Positions 43,457-52,000 of a DNA stretch of 64,000 nt are shown here, one piece after another; position 1 is the first letter of the stretch, and each line of letters begins with the position of its first letter. Source of the DNA: Corynebacterium maris DSM 45190 (GTDB lineage Bacteria; Actinomycetota; Actinomycetes; Mycobacteriales; Mycobacteriaceae); the NCBI RefSeq assembly GCF_000442645.1, contig NC_021915.1, forward strand, positions 1,302,001 to 1,366,000. Reading direction: 5' to 3'. The notes beneath the pieces were generated by a model. It was given only the letters and a program-made list of their open reading frames with translations, was not told the DNA's origin and ran no database searches. Both the position numbers and the translations under genes were made by a program.

Positions 43457-44200
43457 TCAGGGAAGTTCCGTGAGGAAGATCGCCGTGCCGGGGAAGATCC
43501 TGCCGCGCAACGGGGACCACTGCCCCCAGGTTTCTTCGAGGCCGTCGGGCCAGGCGGGTTCCAGGACGTCGACAAGTTTCAGGCCTGCGCCGTTGATGGC
43601 ACGCACCCAGTCGCCGAACGTGCGGTGGTATTCGGCGTAGACGACGTCGCCGGCGTCGTCGGTTTCGATGTAGGAACGCTCGAAGTAGGGGATCATGGCG
43701 GTCAGTCCGGCGACCCCGGGGTCGTCGGCGAACACCCACCGCATCGGGTGGTTGACGGAAAAGACGAGTCGGCCCCCGGGCCTCATCACGCGCGCGACGT
43801 CGCGCAACACGGCGTCCACGTCCGGAACGAAGGGCAGCGCGCCGAACGCAGAGAACACGACGTCGAAAGAATCGCTCCGGTAGGGCAGCGCCTGCGCGTC
43901 GGCCTGGACCAGGCCCACGCCCGCGTCGCGGTCGGCGCGGGTGAGCATGCCCATGGAGATGTCGAAGGCGGTGACAAAATCTGCGCCCTGGCCGGCGAGC
44001 CAGCTCGCGCACGGGGCGGACCCACCGCCGAGCTCCAGGACCGTGGCTCCGGAGACGTCGCCGAGCAGCTGCGCGTCGGCCTCGTGGAGCATTTCCGGAC
44101 ACCAGTAGAAGGAGGAAAGGTAAGAGGCGTGGGAGTGGTGGTAGCGCTCGGCGTCGCCGTCCCACCAGGTGCGGTTCGCCTGCGCGATGTCGGTGTCCAT
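43457..44200 (-). CDS. Class I SAM-dependent methyltransferase
   Basis: A 247-residue methyltransferase. Motif I is ATVLELGGGSAPCASWL, followed by VTAFDISMGMLTRA and FDVVFSAFGALPFV. The N-terminal NRTWWDGDAERYHHSHASYL is also found in actinobacterial methyltransferases of unknown substrate. The ATG 44200 was chosen since the longer frame upstream looks non-coding. It diverges from rpsA. Confidence 0.87.
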   Translation of the reverse strand: MDTDIAQANRTWWDGDAERYHHSHASYLSSFYWCPEMLHEADAQLLGDVSGATVLELGGGSAPCASWLAGQGADFVTAFDISMGMLTRADRDAGVGLVQADAQALPYRSDSFDVVFSAFGALPFVPDVDAVLRDVARVMRPGGRLVFSVNHPMRWVFADDPGVAGLTAMIPYFERSYIETDDAGDVVYAEYHRTFGDWVRAINGAGLKLVDVLEPAWPDGLEETWGQWSPLRGRIFPGTAIFLTELP

Positions 44201-44349
44201 GGCTGACCAGTCTAGGTTTCCGGCCGAGAAGGCGAATTCGGGGCCAGTAACCCGAAGGCTTCTCGCCGGCAACTCGAGGGCTGTGCGCGCACTCGTGTGG
44301 CGCATGTGGCGGGCGGGCCCGCGCATAGAGTGATCAGCGGGAACGGTAT

Positions 44350-44378
44350 TTGCTAGCGGATTCAATAAAGGCTAGGAT
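44350..44378 (+). promoter_or_regulatory. rpsA: Promoter of rpsA with long leader
   Basis: TTGCTA (44350-44355) and TAGGAT (44373-44378) with a 17-base spacer. Transcription from here would give a leader of about 155 bases. Confidence 0.55.
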
Positions 44379-44433
44379 TTAATGCGCGTGTCACTGCATC
44401 ATGGTGGCGGGGATTGTAGTAGGAGGATTCCCG

Positions 44434-44535
44434 TTGATCATCGACGTGAGATCGAAGTCGTGCGGCAAGTCCCAGATTTCGAGAGATACGATTCTGTCCA
44501 TTCACGATCTCCTATGTCATCCGGAGCAACCCTAA
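44434..44535 (+). CDS. Putative 33-codon leader peptide upstream of rpsA
   Basis: TTG start with AGGAGG seven bases upstream, the best ribosome site in this leader. It encodes a peptide beginning MIIDVRSKSCGKSQ, with TAA three bases before the rpsA ATG. rpsA itself has only a weak ribosome site, so translation of the two may be coupled. The SD region (TAGGAG) can pair with CTCCTA at 44511-44516. There is no evidence of conservation from a single genome. Confidence 0.4.
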   Translation: MIIDVRSKSCGKSQISRDTILSIHDLLCHPEQP

Positions 44536-44538
44536 CTT

Positions 44539-46005
44539 ATGCCCACTTCTAACGCCCCTCAGGTCGCCATCAACGACATCGGCAACGCTGAGGACTTCCT
44601 CGCCGCGGTCGACGCGACCATCAAGTACTTCAACGACGGCGATATCGTCTCTGGCACCGTCGTCAAGGTCGACCACGACGAGGTTCTGCTCGACATCGGT
44701 TACAAGACCGAGGGCGTCATCCCGTCCCGCGAGCTGTCGATCAAGCATGACGTCGCACCCGAAGAGGTCGTCGAGCTCGGCGAAGAAATCGACGCCCTGG
44801 TCCTCACCAAGGAGGACAAGGAAGGTCGCCTGATCCTGTCCAAGAAGCGTGCTCAGTACGAGCGCGCCTGGGGCCGCATCGAAGAGCTGCAGGCCAACGA
44901 CGAGCCGGTCACCGGCACCGTCATCGAGGTCGTCAAGGGCGGCCTCATCCTGGACATCGGACTTCGCGGCTTCCTGCCGGCTTCCCTCGTCGAGATGCGT
45001 CGCGTCCGCGACCTGGAGCCCTACATCGGCCAGGAGCTCGAAGCCAAGATCATCGAGCTGGACAAGCACCGCAACAACGTCGTGCTCTCCCGCCGCGCAT
45101 GGCTCGAGCAGACCCAGTCCGAGGTCCGCTCCGAGTTCCTCAACCAGCTGCAGAAGGGCCAGGTCCGCAAGGGCATCGTGTCCTCCATCGTCAACTTCGG
45201 CGCCTTCGTCGATCTTGGCGGCGTCGACGGACTGGTTCACGTCTCTGAGCTGTCCTGGAAGCACATCGACCACCCGTCCGAGGTCGTCACCGTCGGCGAC
45301 GAGGTCACCGTCGAGGTCCTCGACGTCGATCTCGACCGCGAGCGCGTCTCCCTGTCGCTGAAGGCGACCCAGGAGGACCCGTGGCGCGTCTTCGCCCGCA
45401 CCCACGCTGTGGGCCAGATCGTCCCGGGCAAGGCCACCAAGCTCGTCCCGTTCGGCGCCTTCGTCCGCGTCGAAGAGGGCATCGAGGGCCTGGTCCACAT
45501 CTCCGAGCTGGCTCAGCGCCACGTGGACGTCCCGGACCAGATCGTCAACGTCGGCGAAGAGGTCATGGTCAAGGTCATCGACATCGACCTGGACCGTCGC
45601 CGCATCTCCCTGTCGCTCAAGCAGGCCGACGACGACTTCACCGACGAGTTCGACCCGTCCCGCTACGGCATGGCCGACTCCTACGACGAGCAGGGCAACT
45701 ACATCTTCCCGGAGGGCTTCGACGCGGAGACCAACGAGTGGATGGAGGGCTTCGACGAGCAGCGCGAGGCATGGGAGGCACGCTACGCAGAAGCAGAGCG
45801 TCGCTACCAGGCTCACGCCGCCCAGATCGAGCGTCACCGTGCCGCTGCCGCCGAGGCAGCCGAGGCTCCGGCCAACTACTCCTCCGAGACCGACGACGAG
45901 GTTGCTGCTCCGGCAGCCTCCGCCGCCGAGCCGGAAGAGACCGGTGGCTCCCTGGCTTCCGACGAGCAGCTCGCCGCACTGCGCGAGAAGCTCGCCGGCA
46001 ACTAA
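44539..46005 (+). CDS. rpsA: 30S ribosomal protein S1
   Basis: A 488-residue protein with four S1 RNA-binding domains at about residues 35-105, 120-190, 205-278 and 290-365, in the actinobacterial form. Segments LILSKKRAQYERAWGRIEEL and FVDLGGVDGLVHVSELSW are diagnostic, and the C-terminal tail ends SLASDEQLAALREKLAG, close to mycobacterial RpsA. It binds mRNA on the ribosome during initiation. The ATG at 44539 gives MPTSNAPQVAINDIG, the expected N-terminus. Confidence 0.97.
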   Translation: MPTSNAPQVAINDIGNAEDFLAAVDATIKYFNDGDIVSGTVVKVDHDEVLLDIGYKTEGVIPSRELSIKHDVAPEEVVELGEEIDALVLTKEDKEGRLILSKKRAQYERAWGRIEELQANDEPVTGTVIEVVKGGLILDIGLRGFLPASLVEMRRVRDLEPYIGQELEAKIIELDKHRNNVVLSRRAWLEQTQSEVRSEFLNQLQKGQVRKGIVSSIVNFGAFVDLGGVDGLVHVSELSWKHIDHPSEVVTVGDEVTVEVLDVDLDRERVSLSLKATQEDPWRVFARTHAVGQIVPGKATKLVPFGAFVRVEEGIEGLVHISELAQRHVDVPDQIVNVGEEVMVKVIDIDLDRRRISLSLKQADDDFTDEFDPSRYGMADSYDEQGNYIFPEGFDAETNEWMEGFDEQREAWEARYAEAERRYQAHAAQIERHRAAAAEAAEAPANYSSETDDEVAAPAASAAEPEETGGSLASDEQLAALREKLAGN

Positions 46006-46033
46006 GGCACACGCCTTAACCGCCAAGTAGAAC

Positions 46034-46076
46034 ACTGACGGGCCCCACTTCCTCTTGGGAAGCGGGGCCCGTCAGT
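46034..46076. terminator. rpsA: rpsA terminator, between convergent genes
   Basis: Arms ACTGACGGGCCCC and GGGGCCCGTCAGT with inner CTTCC/GGAAG, one mismatch and a five-base loop. CCTTTCC follows on the plus strand. It probably also ends the minus-strand small gene. Confidence 0.8.
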
Positions 46077-46093
46077 CCTTTCCGGGGACGTAG

Positions 46094-46360
46094 TCAGCCA
46101 CGCGGGACGAAGGACCGGCCTTCGTCGTGGGCGACCCACTCGGGCCACTTTTCGGGCGCGGCCGGATAAACATGCGCCTGCCCCGTGTCCAATTCCACGA
46201 CGCAGGGGCCGAGACCGACCACGGGCACCTCCGTTCCGTCCGCCAAGACGGTGGGCGCCGGATAAAACACGGCGTGGGTGCCGTTGGTGTAGGAATTGGC
46301 CGCGGTGCGGCTTCCCAGCATGTCCTCCGCCACTTTCCGGGCAGGTTCGTACGTCAACAT
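46094..46360 (-). CDS. Small protein resembling YrhB/Imm35-type domains
   Basis: An 88-residue soluble protein. The pattern LTYEPARKVAEDML at the N-terminus and a central VGLGPCVVELDTGQAHVYP recall YrhB/Imm35 domains, where the second segment reads like G-P-x-V-V-D-x-x-T-G-x-V. Those domains occur as immunity or inhibitor proteins. The match is by eye and tentative. AAGGAGG precedes the ATG at 46360, so the gene is likely real. It sits between rpsA and coaE, convergent with rpsA. Confidence 0.75.
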   Translation of the reverse strand: MLTYEPARKVAEDMLGSRTAANSYTNGTHAVFYPAPTVLADGTEVPVVGLGPCVVELDTGQAHVYPAAPEKWPEWVAHDEGRSFVPRG

Positions 46361-46413
46361 GACTTTTCCTCCTTGTTCTTCCTTCGAGCCTAGTGCTCGC
46401 TAGCATGTAGTTC

Positions 46414-47025
46414 ATGAAGATGATTGGGCTCACCGGAGGGATCGGGAGCGGAAAGTCGACCGTCGCGAAATTGCTCGCCGAGCACGGATTCCCGGTGGTG
46501 GACGCGGATCAGCTCGCCCGCGAGGTGGTGGAGCCGGGCCAACCGGCGTTGGCGGAGTTGGCCGAGGCCTTCGGGCAGGACGTGCTGCTCGCGGACGGTT
46601 CCCTGAACCGTTCCGAGTTGGCGGCGCGCGCGTTCGTCGACAAGGAGCGCACCGAGCTGCTCAACGCCATCACGCACCCGCGGATCCAGGAGTTGCGGGA
46701 GCGGCGCTTTCAGGAGGCGAAGGACGCCGGATCCGATGCCGTGGTCTACGACATGCCCCTGCTCGTGGAGCAAGGGGTGGACAAAAACATGGACCTGACC
46801 GTGGTCGTGGACGTGGACGTCGAGGAGCGCATCCGGCGTCTGGTCGCCACCCGCGGACTGACCGAGGAGGACGCCCGTCGCCGCATTGCCGCACAGGTCG
46901 CCGACGCCGAGCGGTTGGCCGCCGCGGACGTCGTCATCGACAACAACGGCCCCGTGGAGGCGCTGGGGGAGCAGGTCGATCAGCTCGTCCGCGTCATCCG
47001 CGGCCGGGGCGCAGGAAGAACGTAG
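46414..47025 (+). CDS. coaE: Dephospho-CoA kinase
   Basis: A 203-residue P-loop kinase that completes CoA synthesis by phosphorylating dephospho-CoA. GLTGGIGSGKSTVAKLLAEHG is the Walker A segment, VVDADQLAREVVEPG the CoA-binding region, and DMPLLVEQGVDKNMD the lid. An alternative start at 46420 (MIGLTGG) is possible. rpsA-coaE-uvrB order is conserved with mycobacteria, but here a large insertion separates coaE from uvrB. Confidence 0.96.
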   Translation: MKMIGLTGGIGSGKSTVAKLLAEHGFPVVDADQLAREVVEPGQPALAELAEAFGQDVLLADGSLNRSELAARAFVDKERTELLNAITHPRIQELRERRFQEAKDAGSDAVVYDMPLLVEQGVDKNMDLTVVVDVDVEERIRRLVATRGLTEEDARRRIAAQVADAERLAAADVVIDNNGPVEALGEQVDQLVRVIRGRGAGRT

Positions 47026-47109
47026 AGACGGGCCCGGTCTGGGGGAAGGGGAGAAGAGTTCTCCTGGTATTCAACTTGTGTTCTCTATCGCAGGTTACGG
47101 TGACTGGTC

Positions 47110-47499
47110 ATGGGTACCTGGAATGTCGGTCCATTCGACAACGATGCAGCGCAGGACCTGTTGCGCGATATTCGTTCTGACTGTTTTAATTTCGACCAGT
47201 TCCGGTTTGAGTGCGCCGCCGACGCGGTTCTCGACACTGAAGATGCCGCAGTGATCATCGCCTTGTCCGCGTTAGTGCAGAGATGCGCTGCGGGTCGGTT
47301 GCCGCGGGGAATCGTCCATGACGATCTGCTCCCGCTGCACAGCGTCGAGGCGCGAACATGGTTGAACCGGCAATACGAGTCCATCCTCGATGAGGACGTG
47401 TCGCCGTTGTACGCGATCTGGGAGGCCACCGGAGAGCTGGACATGTGGCTGGCTTCGGCGAAGGCGGTGCGCCCACAGGGCGGGATCTTAAGCGTGTGA
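47110..47499 (+). CDS. DUF4259-domain protein A
   Basis: A 129-residue protein. GTWNVGPFDNDAAQDLLRDI at the N-terminus is the DUF4259 signature (G-x-W-x-x-G-P-F-D/E-N-D-x-A). DUF4259 proteins are small cytosolic proteins of unknown activity, often near polymorphic toxin loci. There is no good ribosome site. The body is rather rich in Cys and shares only the N-terminal pattern and length with the following gene. It is 84 bases downstream of coaE. Confidence 0.8.
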   Translation: MGTWNVGPFDNDAAQDLLRDIRSDCFNFDQFRFECAADAVLDTEDAAVIIALSALVQRCAAGRLPRGIVHDDLLPLHSVEARTWLNRQYESILDEDVSPLYAIWEATGELDMWLASAKAVRPQGGILSV

Positions 47500-47547
47500 C
47501 CGAGGCCGGGTCTGTGCCGCGGCGGTGACATCCCTATCATGTCAATC

Positions 47548-47910
47548 ATGGATAAGTGGAACACAGGACCATTCGACAACGAGGAAGCCGCCGAGCTTCT
47601 CGACGACATCAAGGAAGGCGCCGTCCCGCTGAAGGAGCTGCTGCCGACGAAGGGACACCGGTACCTGGAGTCCGACCACGGGGCGTTGGTCGTGGCGATG
47701 GCGCACCTGGCCGGCGGCAATCTCCCGGAAGGTATCTCCGACGATCAGGTCGCCGAGCTGCAGACCCCGGAGGCCAAGGACCTCTTGCGCCAGTCCCTGG
47801 AGGCCGTGCTCGCCGACGGCACCGTCTCCGGGCTCTACACCGAGTGGCAGCAGGAGGGCGAGGCGAAGCTGCACGAGTGGAAAGCGAAGTCGCACATCGA
47901 CCTGGCGTGA
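47548..47910 (+). CDS. DUF4259-domain protein B
   Basis: A 120-residue acidic protein with KWNTGPFDNEEAAELLDDIK, a DUF4259 N-terminus, and a charged helical C-terminus ending HEWKAKSHIDLA. TATCAT (47535-47540) ends seven bases before the ATG at 47548, which suggests a leaderless transcript; ATG 47539 is an alternative that would overlap that box. It is a paralogue of the preceding gene and may encode one half of a toxin-immunity pair, but no toxin is identified. Confidence 0.8.
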   Translation: MDKWNTGPFDNEEAAELLDDIKEGAVPLKELLPTKGHRYLESDHGALVVAMAHLAGGNLPEGISDDQVAELQTPEAKDLLRQSLEAVLADGTVSGLYTEWQQEGEAKLHEWKAKSHIDLA

Positions 47911-47945
47911 TTTCTCGGTGGCGAAAACCCTGAGATAATGCTCGG

Positions 47946-49055
47946 ATGAGCTGGATGAAAACACTGGGTGCAGTTAGTGTCGTGGCCGTCGCTGGGGCGG
48001 GGTGGACGGTCATCACCGATGACACCCCCGAATATTCCGTGGAGCGCGTCGTCGACGGCGACACGATCATCGTGGACAACGACGCCGGGGAGACCGGGAT
48101 CCGGGTGCGCCTGCTGAGCGTGGACACCCCGGAAATGGATAAAACCGGCAGCCTGGAAGGCTGCTACGCCCAAGAGGCCACGGATTATCTCACCGGGCTG
48201 CTGCCGCCGGGGACGGCCGTGGAGCTGGAAACCGACGTGGAGGACACCGACCGGTACGGTCGGATGCTGGCGGGGGTCTACGTCGCGGGCGACGATGTCC
48301 TGATCAACGCGGAGATCGCGCGGGGCGGGTACGGGGTGGCCGCACTCTATCAGCCCAACGAGAAATTTTACCCGGAGGTCAAGGCCGCGGAAGAACAGGC
48401 GCAGCAGGCCGGGGTAGGGATACACGACCCCGCATTGGGGTGCTCGCCGGCGGCCTCCCACGAGGACGCCGCCGCGGCGCTGGCTGCTTTGGCAGCCGTC
48501 AGCCTCGCCTCGTTGAGCGACGACGAGCTCGACGACCATCGCCGGTCGTTGACGGCCATCCGGGACACCCTCGACCAGCGTGCGACGGCCACGCCCCGGG
48601 ACGGACAGAAGGACGGCGCCGCCGTGCACAATCATTTCGTGCGCGTCAATGACGAGGGCGAGGAGGACACCCGCCCTGTGCTGGAACGCCTGGAGCGCGC
48701 CGCGGACGAAGAGAACGAGCAGCGACGGGAAAAGGCCGCCGAGGAGGAGCGGCGCCGCGTCGAAGCGGAACAGCGCGCGGAAAAACGTCGAGTCGAGCAG
48801 GAGCAACGCCAGGCCGCCCGTGAGGCGGAGCGGGCCGCCGGGGCCGCTCGCCCCACTCCCGCGCCGGCACCCGCACAGCCCAGAAATTCGACGCCTCCAC
48901 AGCCCACGGCCCAGCAACCGTCCGGTGGCGGGGGACCACAGCCGGATACGTACACGGGATGCCGCGCCTACGGCGGAAGCTATCCGCCCAACGCCGTCGA
49001 CACGAAGGGGCGTCCCTACACGCGCATCGACTGCACCACCAAGACCCCGATCTAA
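47946..49055 (+). CDS. Exported staphylococcal-nuclease-like protein with coiled coil and Excalibur-like end
   Basis: A 369-residue protein. Residues 4-22 form an N-terminal hydrophobic segment (signal or anchor). Residues about 30-160 form an SNase domain: VERVVDGDTIIV, VRLLSVDTPE and DRYGRMLAGVY carry the expected Asp, Arg and Glu of the metal and catalytic sites. About 170-220 is Ala-rich, about 230-290 is a charged coiled coil (many E, R, Q), then a Pro/Gln linker, and the C-terminal CRAYGGSYPPNAVDTKGRPY with two Cys looks like an Excalibur domain. It is probably a surface nuclease. The stop overlaps the stop of the convergent pglX gene. Confidence 0.86.
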   Translation: MSWMKTLGAVSVVAVAGAGWTVITDDTPEYSVERVVDGDTIIVDNDAGETGIRVRLLSVDTPEMDKTGSLEGCYAQEATDYLTGLLPPGTAVELETDVEDTDRYGRMLAGVYVAGDDVLINAEIARGGYGVAALYQPNEKFYPEVKAAEEQAQQAGVGIHDPALGCSPAASHEDAAAALAALAAVSLASLSDDELDDHRRSLTAIRDTLDQRATATPRDGQKDGAAVHNHFVRVNDEGEEDTRPVLERLERAADEENEQRREKAAEEERRRVEAEQRAEKRRVEQEQRQAAREAERAAGAARPTPAPAPAQPRNSTPPQPTAQQPSGGGGPQPDTYTGCRAYGGSYPPNAVDTKGRPYTRIDCTTKTPI

Positions 49056-52000
49056 AGAGCGGTCACTTTCCGCAGCGCCGCCCCGAACTTCGGGTAGTTG
49101 GCCCGCACCCCGTCATGAAGGTCCACGATCGGCGGATCAGCCCGCAGGGGAGAGAGCACCTCGTCCCGGTACGCCTCGATTTCTGTCAGCGCCCCACGCA
49201 GGCGGGGATCGTGCGTGGCCTGCACCGCCTTCCGATACTGTGCGAGCTGCCCGCCCACCTGCGCCACAGTGTCGGGGCCGTAGCGGTGCATGGGCACCAG
49301 CGCGTTGAATGACCCCGACCCGCTGGAGAACAACCAGTAGATGGGCCGGTTCCTGTACCGGCGCACATGATCGGCATAAAAGCGGGAACCCCCGGCGGGC
49401 CCCAGGAACCAGTCCTCGACCCGCGCCACCTTGAGACACGAGGCGAGAAACTCGAGGTTCTCCGCCACCTGCTCGCGCCCGAAGGCCACGGCCAGGAACT
49501 CCTCGAACCGCGTGATCAAATCATTCCCGCCACGCAGCCCCGCCGTCAACGGCACGGCGGCAGAGGCGGCCGGGGCAAACGACGGATCCGGCACCCGCTC
49601 CAGATAGTCGCGCACCGACGCCCCCTGATCCGCCAACACCAACCCCGGGACGTCCAGGCTATAGCGGCCCAGGATGCACCCCACCCCGAAAGACACCAGA
49701 TCCGCGGCCACTGATTTCTTATCCGGGGACGACAAGGTCGGCTCCCGCCCCGTCTGCGTCGGGGCCGGGACGTCGAAAGCCGCGCTGACAGCCTCCTCGA
49801 TCTCACACTCGAGCACCCGCATCCGCGCACGCCAGGCCTCCACGTCCATCAGATGCGCGCGCACCCGCTCTGCCAGGGAACCCTCGTGGGAAAGCAGGGG
49901 ACTGCCCTGGAAATCCATGGACGTTTCATAACAGTCCCAATCGGCCTTCGCGATCGCCACACACTCCCGCACCTGCGCGCCGATCTCCGGCAGCGTCTCC
50001 GGGACCGGCAGCCGGGCCACGTCTCCGGGCTGGGTGTTGATCGTGGGAGCGAGAAACTCCAGCAACCGCGCAGACAACCGGGTGTTGAGCAGCCCGCCCA
50101 ATGCCCATAACGTCTCCTTCTCCGCGAACAACGTGCTGCCGCCGTTGTCGAAGATGGCGTCGCCCGGGGTGTACCGCGCCCCGAAAGCACCGGGGGAGAC
50201 CGTGCTCCACGTGAACCCCTCGGTAAAAAACAGCCGCTCATTGGCCACCCGCGCACGCCGGGACGTGTTCGCCTGCGCCGCCTTGACCTCCGCACCGTCC
50301 TCAGCCCAATCGATCACCTGCTCGCGCAGACCGTACCAACGCCGCGCCCCGCCACCCTTGTTATACGGAAACCACCGCGCCGCCTCTCGAGCACCAGACA
50401 GCGACGTCGACGACCACGACACCTCGAACCAGCGGCGCAAAAACCGCGCATTGTCGCCGGTGTCCATCCCTTTCGCCGTCCGCGCCACATCACCGACCAC
50501 CCTGCTCGACCGATACGCCTCCACCACCTCCGGCTCCAACCAATACGCGATCGGGCTACCCGGAATCCGGGCAAACACAGACCCGGCGCGCACGAAACAC
50601 AGCTCCGGCGCTGCCCCCGCCGCGGCCCTGCGCAACGCCTCCCGCTTAGCGACGTCCCCCTCATACTCCGTGACCCGCACAAACACCCCCGGCCGCTCCG
50701 CAAGCCCTTCGCCCACTTCGAGCACGAACGCCGCGGTCTGCACCACCTGCCCCTTGATCTGAGCAAACGCCCCCACGCCCAGGTGCGCGAGGGTGACGAT
50801 GCGGGCGTTAGCAAGCAACTCCCGCCGCAGCGGCGCATACGTGCCGGTGAACATCCAGCTGTGCATCGTGATCATCGCGACCAACCCACCCTCCGACACG
50901 AACTCCCGGCACCGCCCCACAAACGCGGAGTACAGATCCGCCTTGGCCGACGGATACCGCTCCCGCAGATACGCAGACATCACCGGAGTCATATGCCGAC
51001 TGCGCATATACGGGGGATTGGTCACCACCACCGCATACCGACTGCACACCCACTTCGCCTGCTCCAGCACCCGCATCACCCGCGCCCGCACGCCATCGTC
51101 CAGTTCCCGGGTCGCCAGCCGCTCCCGGACGCGCCGGGTGACCTCACCGTCGATCCGGATCAACGACCCCAGGCTCGCGGCGTCGTCGAAGGCGGTGAGC
51201 AGATCCGCCTCCGCGACCGGGTCGGGGGAGTGCGCGGTCAGCTCGGCCACCTCCTCCGGGGAAAACGACACCGAAGACAGCACCCGTACCCGCGGTGCCA
51301 CCGACGGGGAAGCCTCCGGGCGCCGGTCCCAGGCCGTGACCGTCAACGAAAACGACGCCACCGCCGCCACCCGGGCATCAATCTCCAATCCGTGCAGGTT
51401 ATGGGTCAGAATCAACCCCGGAATATCCGGCGTCGCATACCCCGCTTCCTCGTAGATCTCATGCAGCAGCTCAAACGCGTACAACAGCAGATGCCCCGCC
51501 CCGCACGCCGGATCCAGCACCGTCAGCTCCTGCGGGCAGGACACCGCCCGCACATCCTCTCTGGCCTCCGGGGGAGGGACATACAACTCCATGCGCCGCG
51601 CCAGCCGAGACTCCGGGTGACCCGCCAACCACGCCCGTCCCACCGAGTTCTGTACCAGGTAGCGGGCGATCCACTCCGGGGTGAACAGCTGCGTCACCGC
51701 CGCAATATCCGCCGCCGACGCCTTCTCACTGCGCCGGAACCCCGCGAACACCGCGTCCTTACGCCCCGCGCCGTAGAACTGATGCAGCCACCCGAACACC
51801 CCTACGTCGCGACACGCCGACTCCGGCAACACCACCACCAGCCGTTCCCACACTCCATCCGGCGTCAGCACTCCCACCGGGGCCAACAGCTCCACATACC
51901 CGGGTTCATGCTCGAACACCCACGGCATCACTTCCCGCCACGCACGACACCGCGCCAGCAGCAGCCTCCGCTCAGCCTCCGCGCCCAGCGCGGCATCTGC

